A stretch of 10,938 bases of DNA from CAYMKL01 sp964390805 (GTDB taxonomy: Bacteria; Chloroflexota; Anaerolineae; VGOG01): NCBI GenBank assembly GCA_964390805.1, contig CAYMKL010000182.1:1-10938 (forward strand), read 5' to 3'. Positions 1-5,199 of the stretch are shown one piece after another; the first letter of the stretch is position 1; every line of letters begins with the position of its first letter. Both the position numbers and the translations under genes were made by a program. The notes beneath the pieces were generated by a model that searched no databases, was not told the origin of the DNA, and worked only from the letters and a program-made list of their open reading frames with translations.

Positions 1-47
1 CCTGTCCTGAGCCTGGTCGCTTGTACTGAGCCTGTCGAAGTGAAGGA
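1..47 (-). repeat. R1 interspersed repeat copy at the left edge
   Basis: This is a near-complete R1 copy, the same sequence found at 2900-2949 and 6910-6981. Read on the minus strand it contains CACTTCGACAGGCTCAG followed by TACAAGCGAC and a second CAGGCTCAGGACAGG half. R1 consists of two related 18-bp units. It lies 42 bp beyond the stop codon of the TumE-like gene. Positions 48-88 hold no gene that I can see. Confidence 0.8.
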
Positions 48-88
48 TTCGTGGCAGGATTTATGGAAGACAGGGGATGAAAGCAATG

Positions 89-499
89 TCATTCATGCTC
101 AGATCGTCTATTCCGGTCAGGTGCTTCTGCTGCAATGATAGCCAGTGCCTCTTCGACACTAATCGGTTCGTGCGGCAACACATCTGCTTCCGTGCTATCG
201 TGAACGTGATGCGGATGTGTCGGTACCTCTGGATGGTGTGCTGCATTGTCCCAGCGCCTGCGCAACTGACCATCGGCGTCCTGCCAGTGAAAGCTGTACT
301 TCGTCACCTGCAATCTTCCTCCCACGACCTGGAAACGCTCGAACACCTCTAACAAGCCCCCATTGCGTAATGTGAGCCGATAGCGAAATAACCCCATATC
401 ACCCTGTGCTTCTTCGCGCACCACCACCCAATGCACCACCTGGCGATTCAGGGTGATAAGTGCTTTGACATGAGCCAGATAATCGCTGGCGTTTTTCAC
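89..499 (-). CDS. TumE-family (DUF6516) toxin-like protein
   Basis: This 136-residue protein matches my recollection of the DUF6516 family, now named after the TumE toxin. The recognisable part is the C-terminal half: KYSFHWQD, then RRRWDNAAHHPEVPTHPHHVH split over residues ~67-96, then an acidic LPHEPISVEEAL segment. The His-rich stretch is typical of the family and may hold catalytic or metal-binding residues, which is inference. No signal peptide or membrane segment is visible. The start is GTG at 497-499, sharing GTGA with the stop of the upstream gene at 496-498, so translation is probably coupled. The upstream partner (496-795) is the expected antitoxin. Family membership is fairly certain. 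Toxicity and the target are not shown by the sequence. Confidence 0.85.
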   Translation of the reverse strand: MKNASDYLAHVKALITLNRQVVHWVVVREEAQGDMGLFRYRLTLRNGGLLEVFERFQVVGGRLQVTKYSFHWQDADGQLRRRWDNAAHHPEVPTHPHHVHDSTEADVLPHEPISVEEALAIIAAEAPDRNRRSEHE

Positions 500-795
500 A
501 AAACTGGCTCCAGTAGCCGGATCTTCTTTGTGATGTCCTGGCGAAGTTCATACAGGCCAGCCCATTCAAAGAAGTCCATCGCATCGCCCAGTTCACCGGC
601 CTCAAAACGACGATAGAACGTTGCTGATTCCATGCCGTAACGCCTCTCAAACTCGCGCAGGTCACGCTCATACCGCTCCAGGCGTAGCAGATGCTGACTG
701 AGAGAGACATTCAGGAGCTTCCCTAGAATCAGATCCAGTTCAGCTTCGTCGGAATAAGTATTTCTGAGAACTTCTAGTTTGTACAACGTATCCAT
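496..795 (-). CDS. Putative antitoxin partner of the TumE-like toxin
   Basis: This 99-residue helical, charged protein (MDTLYKLEVL... GELGDAMDFFEWAGLYEL) has no helix-turn-helix that I can see. It differs in that from the HTH-type antitoxin described for the TumA/TumE pair. Residues ~38-60 (LLRLERYERDLREFERRYGM) look amphipathic and could bind the toxin. The start is ATG at 793-795, because AGAAGGAG lies 6 bases upstream; an in-frame TTG at 799-801 would fall on that ribosome-binding site. It overlaps the toxin by 4 bp. Small acidic proteins ending in GELGD-MDFFEW are, as I recall, common neighbours of DUF6516 genes. The antitoxin role is inferred from gene order and coupling. Confidence 0.75.
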   Translation of the reverse strand: MDTLYKLEVLRNTYSDEAELDLILGKLLNVSLSQHLLRLERYERDLREFERRYGMESATFYRRFEAGELGDAMDFFEWAGLYELRQDITKKIRLLEPVL

Positions 796-816
796 TGTCA
801 ACTCCTTCTACTTGGT

Positions 817-840
817 TCGCAATCCACAATTTGGAATTGG
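817..840 (-). repeat. R3-type AATT/GCG repeat in the TumE module leader
   Basis: On the minus strand this reads CCAATTCCAAATTGTGG then ATTGCGAA. It resembles the R3 strings at 1651-1686 and 1716-1736. It also contains the inverted repeat CAATT-CCA-AATTG, lying between the candidate -10 box and the ribosome-binding site, so it could double as an operator. Confidence 0.5.
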
Positions 841-871
841 TATTATACCACATCAGCAAACGTCTTCTCCA
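839..871 (-). promoter_or_regulatory. Candidate promoter/operator of the TumE-type TA pair
   Basis: The minus strand carries an extended -10 box, TGGTATAAT (TATAAT at 842-847), 46 bp upstream of the antitoxin ATG. A weak -35 match, TGGAGA at 866-871, lies 18 bp further up. The -10 sits in an odd-length palindrome, GGTAT-A-ATACC (839-849), which would fit autoregulation by a TA complex (inference). The box also overlaps the TAA stop codon of the permease (843-845), so the two units abut. The same TGGTATAAT string forms the -10 of the promoter at 7137-7166. Confidence 0.5.
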
Positions 872-1712
872 TCCGCCGAAAGTAATACGCCCCACTGATC
901 AGCAACCCCACCGCAACGAGCGCCGAAACAAGGACAATCGGGCCTGGCACCGTCTCTGTCCCCAGTAGCGCCCAGCGGAAGCCTTCGACCACGCCGGCCA
1001 TGGGATTGATGCCGTACAGAGTGCGCCACGGCTCATCGAGCAGACTGCTGGGATAAGCGATGGGCGTGGCAAACATCCAGGCCTGCACCAGGAATGGCAC
1101 TGCGCAGCGAACATCGCGAAACTGTACGTTCATCGCCGTGAGCCACAGACCGACGCCCAAAGAGGTCACCAGCGCCAGCAGCAGCAAGAGCGGCAGCCAA
1201 ACTATGTTCCACGTGGGCACGATGCCGAAGTAGAGCATCATGCCCAGCAGGACGACGAAGGCCAGCACAAAGTCCACCGCCCCGGAGATCACACTGGAGA
1301 TGGGCACCACCAGGCAGGAGAAATAGACTTTCTTGATCAGATCGGCACTCGCCATCAGGCTGCTGGATGACTGGCTCAGTCCATTGGCAAAGAAGGTCCA
1401 CGGCACCAGGGCGGCGTAGCTGAAGATGGGATACGGGATGTCATCCGACGGCACCTTGGCCAGCTTGCCAAAGAACAAACTGAACACCACCATGGTGAAA
1501 AAGGGCTGGATGATGGCCCAGGCCGCGCCCAGTACCGTCTGTTTGTAGCGCACCTTGACGTCGCGCCAGGTGAGGAAGTAGAGCAACTCGCGGTATTCCC
1601 ACAGGTCACGCAGGTTCAGGGAGATCCAACCCCGCGAGGGGCGGATGATAGTGATTGCGGATTGCGGATTTGGGATTGCAGATTTTCCTCTCATCGGCAG
1701 CCTCTGGCGCAT
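843..1712 (-). CDS. wzm: ABC-2 type polysaccharide export permease (Wzm/TagG family)
   Basis: This 289-residue membrane protein is close to the usual family length. Family hallmarks are LWEYRELLYFLTWRDVKVRYKQT (residues ~37-59) in two runs, VLGAAWAIIQP, NVQFRDVR at 195-202 and the terminal YFRRMEKTFADVV at 277-289. About six hydrophobic segments are visible, at roughly 68-82, 95-110, 132-162, 170-193, 203-221 and 258-276. It would form the channel that, with a Wzt ATPase, exports lipid-linked polysaccharide across the inner membrane. Its ATG at 1710-1712 shares one base with the epimerase stop (TGATG), suggesting coupling. An alternative ATG at 1692-1694 has AGAGG 6-7 bases upstream. Residues ~10-20 are encoded by an R3 repeat, so the extreme N-terminus is probably not ancestral. 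The only Wzt-like gene in the window (6652-6840) is truncated. Confidence 0.9.
   Translation of the reverse strand: MRQRLPMRGKSAIPNPQSAITIIRPSRGWISLNLRDLWEYRELLYFLTWRDVKVRYKQTVLGAAWAIIQPFFTMVVFSLFFGKLAKVPSDDIPYPIFSYAALVPWTFFANGLSQSSSSLMASADLIKKVYFSCLVVPISSVISGAVDFVLAFVVLLGMMLYFGIVPTWNIVWLPLLLLLALVTSLGVGLWLTAMNVQFRDVRCAVPFLVQAWMFATPIAYPSSLLDEPWRTLYGINPMAGVVEGFRWALLGTETVPGPIVLVSALVAVGLLISGAYYFRRMEKTFADVV
1651..1686 (-). repeat. R3 repeat inside the permease 5' end
   Basis: Three imperfect tandem units of the type AATCCCA-AATCCGC-AATCCGC lie within the open reading frame and encode AIPNPQSAI, just before the conserved IIRPSRGW start of the permease proper. A related string, AATTGTGAATTGCGAATC, ends the upstream epimerase at 1716-1736. 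Confidence 0.65.
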
Positions 1713-2785
1713 CAAGATTCGCAATTCACAATTCCTCTCTTAACCTGCGCCTCGATCCAGGGGTACGTCCGCGCGATCCCCTCTTTGAGGGAGTACTTCG
1801 CCTCCCACCCCAGCGACTTGATGCGCGCCTTGCTGAAGTTGCGGGCGTGCACTCCGACTGGCCCCTCAACGTAGCTCTTATGGATCGCCTTGCCTGAGAT
1901 GTCAATCACCGTCTCCACCAACTCATCCACCGTCACGTACTCGTCGCTGCCGATGATGGCCGGCCCTTCCAGATCCGACTGCATCAGCACATAGACGCCC
2001 TCTACCAGGTCGTCCACGTAGGTATAGGCACGAATGGCAGTGCCGTCGCCCCAAACAGGGACGGTGCCACTATTCTCAGCCATCGCCACCTTGCGGCAAA
2101 TGGCCGCCGGAGCCTTCTCCCGTCCGCCAGTCCAGGTACCTTCTGGCCCATAGCAGTTCTGGAACCGGGCGACACGCACCTTCATCGGGTGGTGTCGCCC
2201 ATAGGCCATCGCCACCCGCTCGGCGTAGAGCTTCTCCCAACCGTACTCGTTGTCGGGGTTGGCGGGGATAGCGTCGTCCTCAGTCAGGGGCGGTTCGCCG
2301 CGCTCCATGTCCCGGTACACGCACACCGACGAGGAAAAGAAGTAGCGGGGCACGCCCATCTCGGCCGCGGTGTGGGCCATGTGGATGTTGATCAATGCGT
2401 TGTTGTGCAGCACCTCGCACTCGGCGACGGAGATGAAGCCCATGCCTCCCATGTCGGCGGCCAACTGGTAAACCTCATCAAATGGGGTCTTATTTGATGA
2501 GGCGTTGTCGAAGGCCTGTCCTGAGCCTTGTCCTGAGCCCCGCCGAAGGGCTGTCGAAGGATCCCCGTCGGGCAGGAGCCTGCCCTGAGCCTGTCGAAGG
2601 GTCAGCGCCGCCTGACAGTTCTGCGGCTCCCGCAGGTCCAGCAGCAGGAACTCATCGGCCTGGGTGGGGGCGAACTCGTGGTGCTTGATGTCCACACCCC
2701 GCACCCAGTAGCCCTCTCGCTTGAGCTTCTTCACCAGGTGCCCGCCGATGGAACCGCCTGCTCCGCAGACTAACGCTCGCTTCAC
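1712..2785 (-). CDS. GDP-mannose 3,5-epimerase-like NAD-dependent sugar epimerase
   Basis: This 357-residue extended short-chain dehydrogenase most resembles GDP-mannose 3,5-epimerase, which makes GDP-L-galactose/L-gulose. Visible features are the NAD-binding GAGGSIGG (8-15), the family segment ADMGGMGFISVAE (110-122), the YGWEK motif at 181-185 (YxxxK), a catalytic-type Cys in SSVCVY (155) and Lys in GGREKAPAA (224). Cys and Lys match the epimerase's acid/base pair. Odd feature: residues ~63-100 (RQAQGRLLPDGD... onward) interrupt the normal join between NCQAALT and PFDEVYQLAAD and are encoded by R1 repeat sequence, in frame and without stops. The last seven residues (GIVNCES) come from an R3 repeat. 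The start is GTG at 2783-2785, with AGGAGGG 5 bases upstream; reading further upstream gives only repeat-encoded residues. Activity with the insert is uncertain. Confidence 0.88.
   Translation of the reverse strand: MKRALVCGAGGSIGGHLVKKLKREGYWVRGVDIKHHEFAPTQADEFLLLDLREPQNCQAALTLRQAQGRLLPDGDPSTALRRGSGQGSGQAFDNASSNKTPFDEVYQLAADMGGMGFISVAECEVLHNNALINIHMAHTAAEMGVPRYFFSSSVCVYRDMERGEPPLTEDDAIPANPDNEYGWEKLYAERVAMAYGRHHPMKVRVARFQNCYGPEGTWTGGREKAPAAICRKVAMAENSGTVPVWGDGTAIRAYTYVDDLVEGVYVLMQSDLEGPAIIGSDEYVTVDELVETVIDISGKAIHKSYVEGPVGVHARNFSKARIKSLGWEAKYSLKEGIARTYPWIEAQVKRGIVNCES
1716..1736 (-). repeat. R3 repeat forming the epimerase C-terminus
   Basis: AATTGTGAATTGCGAATC encodes the final residues of the epimerase and lies immediately before its TGA. 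It is related to the units at 1651-1686 and 817-840. The family's ordinary C-terminus would be expected near WIEAQVK, so the repeat seems to have replaced the original end. Confidence 0.55.
2473..2502. repeat. Perfect 11-bp inverted repeat at the edge of the epimerase insert
   Basis: CCTCATCAAAT at 2473-2483 and ATTTGATGAGG at 2492-2502 flank the 8-base loop GGGGTCTT. One arm encodes the conserved FDEV of the epimerase. The other arm belongs to the inserted stretch, so the insert carries an inverted copy of its own flank. Confidence 0.85.
2486..2599 (-). repeat. In-frame R1-derived insertion in the epimerase gene
   Basis: About 114 bp (38 codons) consist of several R1 fragments: CTTCGACAGGCTCAGG at the 5' side, then CCTTCGACAGCCCTTCGG, then two neighbouring GGCTCAGGACA units. 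They interrupt a region that is compact in related epimerases. The length is a multiple of three and contains no stop, so the reading frame survives. The boundaries are approximate, by comparison with remembered family sequence. Confidence 0.8.
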
Positions 2786-2790
2786 AGATA

Positions 2791-2797
2791 CCCTCCT
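2791..2797 (-). promoter_or_regulatory. Ribosome-binding site that decides the epimerase start
   Basis: AGGAGGG lies 5 bases before the GTG at 2785. It sits directly after the end of an R2 repeat (GTGGCAAAAG), which means the 76 codons that read through from 3013 are repeat sequence and not protein. Confidence 0.8.
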
Positions 2798-2798
2798 C

Positions 2799-2834
2799 TT
2801 TTGCCACGAATTGCACGAATTTTCACTGACTTTT
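2799..2834 (-). repeat. R2 repeat copy upstream of the epimerase
   Basis: The minus strand reads GTCAGTGAAAATTCGTGCAA then TTCGTGGCAAA. This copy lies immediately upstream of the epimerase ribosome-binding site, in the same orientation as the other R2 copies at 2839-2899, 4277-4314, 5529-5569 and 6847-6909. Confidence 0.8.
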
Positions 2835-2838
2835 GTTC

Positions 2839-2899
2839 TTTGCCACGAATTACACGAATGTTCACTAATTTTTTTCTTTTTTCGTGTTAATTCGTGAAA
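2839..2899 (-). repeat. Second, longer R2 repeat copy
   Basis: This is tandem to the previous copy. It includes the 5' extension TTTCACGAATTAACACGAA followed by an A-rich tract and then AATTCGTGTAATTCGTGGCA. The long form is shared with the copy at 6847-6909, and in both cases an R1 copy lies directly upstream, so R1+R2 forms a composite. Confidence 0.8.
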
Positions 2900-2949
2900 C
2901 CTGTCCTGAGCTTGTCGCTTGTACTGAGCCCAGTCGAAGTGAAGGGCTC
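2900..2949 (-). repeat. R1 repeat copy
   Basis: This is a full R1 copy reading GAGCCCTTCACTTCGAC, GGGCTCAGTACAAG, CGACAAGCTCAGGACAGG on the minus strand. It begins directly after the short wecB-like remnant at 2971-3003 and runs into R2. Confidence 0.85.
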
Positions 2950-2970
2950 CCATGCTCCCCCGCTCAAGCT

Positions 2971-3003
2971 GGGACGGGCGCCGATGACATGAAGGACTCT
3001 CAC
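2971..3003 (-). pseudogene. Third, very short wecB-like 5' remnant (tentative)
   Basis: The reading MRVLHVIGARP from a GTG at 3001-3003 matches the first 11 codons of the two longer wecB remnants (MKVLHVVGARP and MKILHVVGARP). Homology stops there. The rest is unrelated and runs into R1. It starts 6 bp after the stop of the degenerate PIN-like gene. Only 33 bp support this, so it could be chance, but the position repeats the order seen at the other two modules. Confidence 0.45.
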
Positions 3004-3009
3004 TGGCAC

Positions 3010-3565
3010 TCACGCAATCTCTTCTGGATGCAATACGTCAGGCAGGCGGGCCCGCCCAAAGGGGTCATCCATTGCCTCGGTCATCCTCGCCAGCCGTTCC
3101 TGCAACTCCGACCTTTCCAGTGCCCACTTCCTCATCATCGGACGGTCATACGTCACGACCACCTGGGCGCCCAACACGGCGCCTGCGGCATCTGTGCCGT
3201 TCGGCTGAGCTCACGACGAAGCCAAACGTCCCCAGAGCCAACACCTTGGCATCCTCACGGGTAAAGCCTGTCTCCCGCAACCGTCTTGCCCAGCGCTTAA
3301 AGTAACGCCCAGGATATAGTACCTCGACACGCTTAAAGAACATCAGGGTCTCGGCTGGCGACACCCGGCGACCGTGCACCTGGAGCAGATTGAAAACCTC
3401 TACCGAAATAAACAAGCGCCGCTTCTTCCTTCGCGCCAAATGGACAAACAGGATCGCTCGCTGTTCCTCTTCCACGAGTGTCAATCCCCGCGCCAGAGCG
3501 GACACCCCCTCAAAGTACCGGCGGACGATGTTCTTATCCAGCAGCAAGCGCATCTGACCGGACAT
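3010..3565 (-). pseudogene. Frameshifted PIN-like domain gene (module 2)
   Basis: This is a paralogue of the PIN-like gene at 4269-4856. Frame one gives MSGQMRLLLDKNIVRRYFEG..., with PGRYFKRWARRLRE and GFTREDAKVLALGTFG, then leaves homology near 3210 and stops at 3146. The next frame is open from about 3210 and continues the family exactly: VLGAQVVVTYDRPMMRKW, then RARLPDVLHPEEIA, ending in TGA at 3010-3012. One frameshift therefore splits the gene. PIN-type acidic positions are visible: D in LLDK, D in REDA and D in TYDRP. The start is ATG at 3563-3565 with GAGGAG 4 bases upstream, overlapping the antitoxin-like gene by 32 bp. No slippery heptamer is evident, so mutation or sequencing error is likelier than programmed shifting. 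Confidence 0.75.
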
Positions 3566-3935
3566 TGTGCTCCTCGGCAGCCTCAATCTCCACGTCGAAC
3601 TCAGCATAGAGTTTGTCCCAGAGCGCCCGTCGCTCCTCGTTCGAGAGCGCCTGGTATTCTCGCCACGTCACACCCCCAAAGTATGGTTGGTCGGCCGGAG
3701 GAGCCTGACCGCCATACAGTGCGATGGCCTCATCGCGGACTTCCCTCAACACCGTTTGGGCTTCATCAACCGACACACCGTAGGGCAAGCGGGGAGGTAC
3801 AGTTCCTGCAGGCAGGATCCGAATCTCCCTTTGCCCCACCATCACCTGGAGACGCTGACCCAACTGCGCCTGCCGCAACAGCCGCTCTTCAATCCACAGT
3901 CCCTTCCGTTCCTCCAATATGATTGCATCACTCAT
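3534..3935 (-). CDS. AbrB/SpoVT-like antitoxin candidate (module 2)
   Basis: This 133-residue protein begins MSDAIILEERKGLWIEERLL. Residues ~15-45 (QAQLGQRLQVMVGQREIRIL) resemble the swapped-hairpin AbrB/SpoVT DNA-binding fold common in antitoxins. The C-terminal ~45 residues (TWREYQALSNEERRALWDKL ... VRSDALAAG) are shared with the otherwise different partner gene of module 1. The tail probably contacts the PIN-like partner (inference). The start is ATG at 3933-3935 with GGGAGGGG 6 bases upstream; the in-frame TTG at 3956 is unsupported. It follows a broken wecB fragment and overlaps the PIN-like gene by 32 bp. The TA role rests on gene order, the fold guess and module duplication. Confidence 0.75.
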   Translation of the reverse strand: MSDAIILEERKGLWIEERLLRQAQLGQRLQVMVGQREIRILPAGTVPPRLPYGVSVDEAQTVLREVRDEAIALYGGQAPPADQPYFGGVTWREYQALSNEERRALWDKLYAEFDVEIEAAEEHNVRSDALAAG

Positions 3936-4089
3936 ACTATACCCCTCCCTGCACAAATATGCAAATCACGATATCCCCTTGTCTCCTTGCCCTGCGGTCT
4001 GCTGCGCATGGTTGCCGGAGCCCACCCCCAGGTAGATGTGTGGCTGGGGCAGCTCCAGGTGCTCGAAAAACACCTTCGACATGTTGTAG

Positions 4090-4108
4090 CAGCAACGTCC
4101 CGTTGCCG
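4090..4108. repeat. Palindromic mini-insertion in wecB copy B
   Basis: The hairpin core GCAACG-GGA-CGTTGC (minus strand) interrupts the codons for the conserved HTGQHYD-NMSK segment. The same core occurs at the same codon in copy A (5369-5387), although the surrounding sequences have diverged at many third positions. Confidence 0.8.
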
Positions 4109-4173
4109 TAGTGCTGGCCGGTGTGGACCAGGAGTTGCTCGAACTTCTGCGGGGACTTCGCCATCTCCCGCAT

Positions 4174-4196
4174 GCTTGTACTGAGCTTGTCGAAGT
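4174..4196 (-). repeat. Single 23-bp R1 unit inserted in wecB copy B
   Basis: ACTTCGACAAGCTCAG plus TACAAGC sits exactly between the ATC and ATG codons of VAPI-MREM. Copy A reads VAPI-MEEI with nothing between. The ends are ambiguous by one C. The 23-bp length breaks the frame. No longer target duplication is visible. Confidence 0.9.
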
Positions 4197-4268
4197 GATG
4201 GGCGCGACCTTCATGAAGTTGGGGCGAGCGCCGACGACGTGGAGAACTTTCATGGCCACCAATTACAC

Positions 4269-4856
4269 CTATACCTTTTTGCCACGAATTACACGAATTT
4301 TCACTGATTTTTCTTCTTCACCCGATGGCAATATCTCCTCAGGACGCAGCACCTGGGGTAAGGTAACTCGATCGTATGGAGGTCGAAGGTCACGCCGCAT
4401 TGCATCCAATCGTCCCTCGATTTCCTCCTGTTGAAGCGACCACTGATTGATCATTGGCTGGTCGAACGTCGCCACGAAGTGCATACCCAACACATCCGTG
4501 TCCTTGCTCGTGCCAAAGGTGGCGAGGGCCAAAACTGCCGCGTCTTCTCGAGTAAAGTAGTCACGCAGCCGCCGTGCCCATCGCTTGAAGTACCGTGCAG
4601 GTAGTGCGACCCTTGTGCAGTTAAGAAATAGTTGAACGACAGCCGAATACCGTGGTAAACCTTCCAGGCGGCACAATACGTTCTCAGCCGGCGGTACAAT
4701 GAACAACTGAATTCCCTGAGCACTGGCCCGCTCGTAGAGGTCGAGCGCGAGCAACTCCTCCTCGCTAAGCTCTCGCCCCTCGGCCAGCCCCAGCAAGCCT
4801 TCCACCATACGTCGCGTGGTGACCTTATCTAGCAGGCACCGTGTCAGGTCGGACAT
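4269..4856 (-). CDS. PIN-like domain toxin candidate (module 1)
   Basis: This 195-residue protein belongs to the same family as the broken gene at 3010-3565. Shared blocks are a leading LLDK, RYFKRWARRLR, FTREDAAVLALATFG, VATFDQPMINQW and LPQVLRPEEI. Conserved Asp residues in LLDK, REDA and TFDQP fit the acidic metal site of PIN ribonucleases, though assignment by eye is tentative. The start is ATG at 4854-4856 with GAGGAG 4 bases upstream; the TTG at 4868 overlaps that site. It overlaps its antitoxin-like gene by 32 bp, as in module 2. Odd feature: the last ~12 residues (SVKIRVIRGKKV) and the TAG stop are an R2 repeat, whereas the paralogue ends at EEIA, so this tail is acquired. No other defect is seen. 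Confidence 0.8.
   Translation of the reverse strand: MSDLTRCLLDKVTTRRMVEGLLGLAEGRELSEEELLALDLYERASAQGIQLFIVPPAENVLCRLEGLPRYSAVVQLFLNCTRVALPARYFKRWARRLRDYFTREDAAVLALATFGTSKDTDVLGMHFVATFDQPMINQWSLQQEEIEGRLDAMRRDLRPPYDRVTLPQVLRPEEILPSGEEEKSVKIRVIRGKKV
4277..4314 (-). repeat. R2 repeat providing the PIN gene's 3' end
   Basis: The minus strand reads GAAAAATCAGTGAAAATTCG then TGTAATTCGTGGCAAAA. It encodes the terminal residues of the PIN-like protein and lies just upstream of the wecB copy B start at 4253. A partial echo, GTGTAATTGGTGGC, follows at 4254-4267. Confidence 0.85.
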
Positions 4857-5196
4857 CCAGCTCCTCAAGCTCTTCCAGGTCTATCTCAGCCCATTCATCC
4901 CACAGCCGGGCTCGATCCTCATCCGGTAGATCCATATACTGCCCCAGTGTCAGATCACCCAGGAAGAGTTCAGCGGGCGATAGGAGTTGGCCGCTCAGCA
5001 CTTGCATCACTTCCACTCGCACTCGCTCTACAGCAGCATGAATCTCACCGGGCGTTCGAGACGGTACCTGTGTGGTCGCCTGGCGCAATTCTGGCACCAA
5101 TTCTACCAACCGCCGCCGCTCCTCCGGGCTCATCCGTTGCACAACCACAGCGATCTGCTCCACGCTGACCGGCATAGGCCATACTGCTCGACTCAT
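4825..5196 (-). CDS. Antitoxin-like partner of the PIN-like gene (module 1)
   Basis: This 123-residue protein begins MSRAVWPMPVSVEQIAVVVQ. The N-terminal part is helical with MSPEERRRLVELVPELR (residues ~22-38), and I see no AbrB-type segment. The final ~40 residues (TLGQYMDLPDEDRARLWDEW ... VRPDTVPAR) align with the tail of the module 2 partner: T..Y..L..E.R..LWD, acidic stretch, VR.D. The start is ATG at 5194-5196 with AGGAGGTGA 3 bases upstream, a very strong ribosome-binding site lying inside the tail of the wecB copy A reading frame. It overlaps the PIN-like gene by 32 bp. The antitoxin role is inferred from position, size and the shared tail. Confidence 0.7.
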   Translation of the reverse strand: MSRAVWPMPVSVEQIAVVVQRMSPEERRRLVELVPELRQATTQVPSRTPGEIHAAVERVRVEVMQVLSGQLLSPAELFLGDLTLGQYMDLPDEDRARLWDEWAEIDLEELEELDVRPDTVPAR

Positions 5197-5199
5197 AGC

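Larger units (their letters stand above)
3966..4253 (-). pseudogene. wecB: UDP-N-acetylglucosamine 2-epimerase 5' remnant, copy B
   Basis: Non-hydrolysing UDP-GlcNAc 2-epimerase makes UDP-ManNAc for surface polysaccharide. This copy keeps only the N-terminal ~75 codons in three frames. The pieces are MKVLHVVGARPNFMKVAPI, then MREMAKSPQKFEQLLVHTGQHY, then NMSKVFFEHLELPQPHIYLG ending in NHAQQTA. A 23-bp R1 unit (4174-4196) shifts the frame between the first two. A palindromic insert near 4090-4108 shifts it between the second and third. Homology ends at QQTA and unrelated sequence leads to the next antitoxin-like gene. The roughly 300 downstream codons of a normal WecB are absent from the window. 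ATG at 4251-4253 is the natural start. Confidence 0.88.

Noticed and set aside
2799..2949. CRISPR-like array of repeats
   Set aside because: The repeats are interspersed, of unequal length and spacing, occur inside genes and lack uniform spacers or cas genes.
2786..3013. N-terminal extension of the epimerase reading from 3013
   Set aside because: The 76 codons translate R1 and R2 repeats (AQYKRQAQ, NSCNSWQ); the GTG at 2785 has a strong AGGAGGG and begins the Rossmann motif.
3146..3215. Programmed ribosomal frameshift in the PIN-like gene
   Set aside because: No slippery heptamer or stimulatory hairpin is evident, and the paralogue encodes the protein in one frame.
3933..3970. Promoter TTGCAT-17-TATAGT upstream of the module 2 antitoxin-like gene
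   Set aside because: TATAGT abuts the ATG, which would put the transcription start inside the gene; the stretch is better explained as a ribosome-binding site.
3567..4184. 205-codon plus-strand open frame
   Set aside because: It runs antisense across an antitoxin-like gene and a wecB remnant and shows no protein-like pattern.
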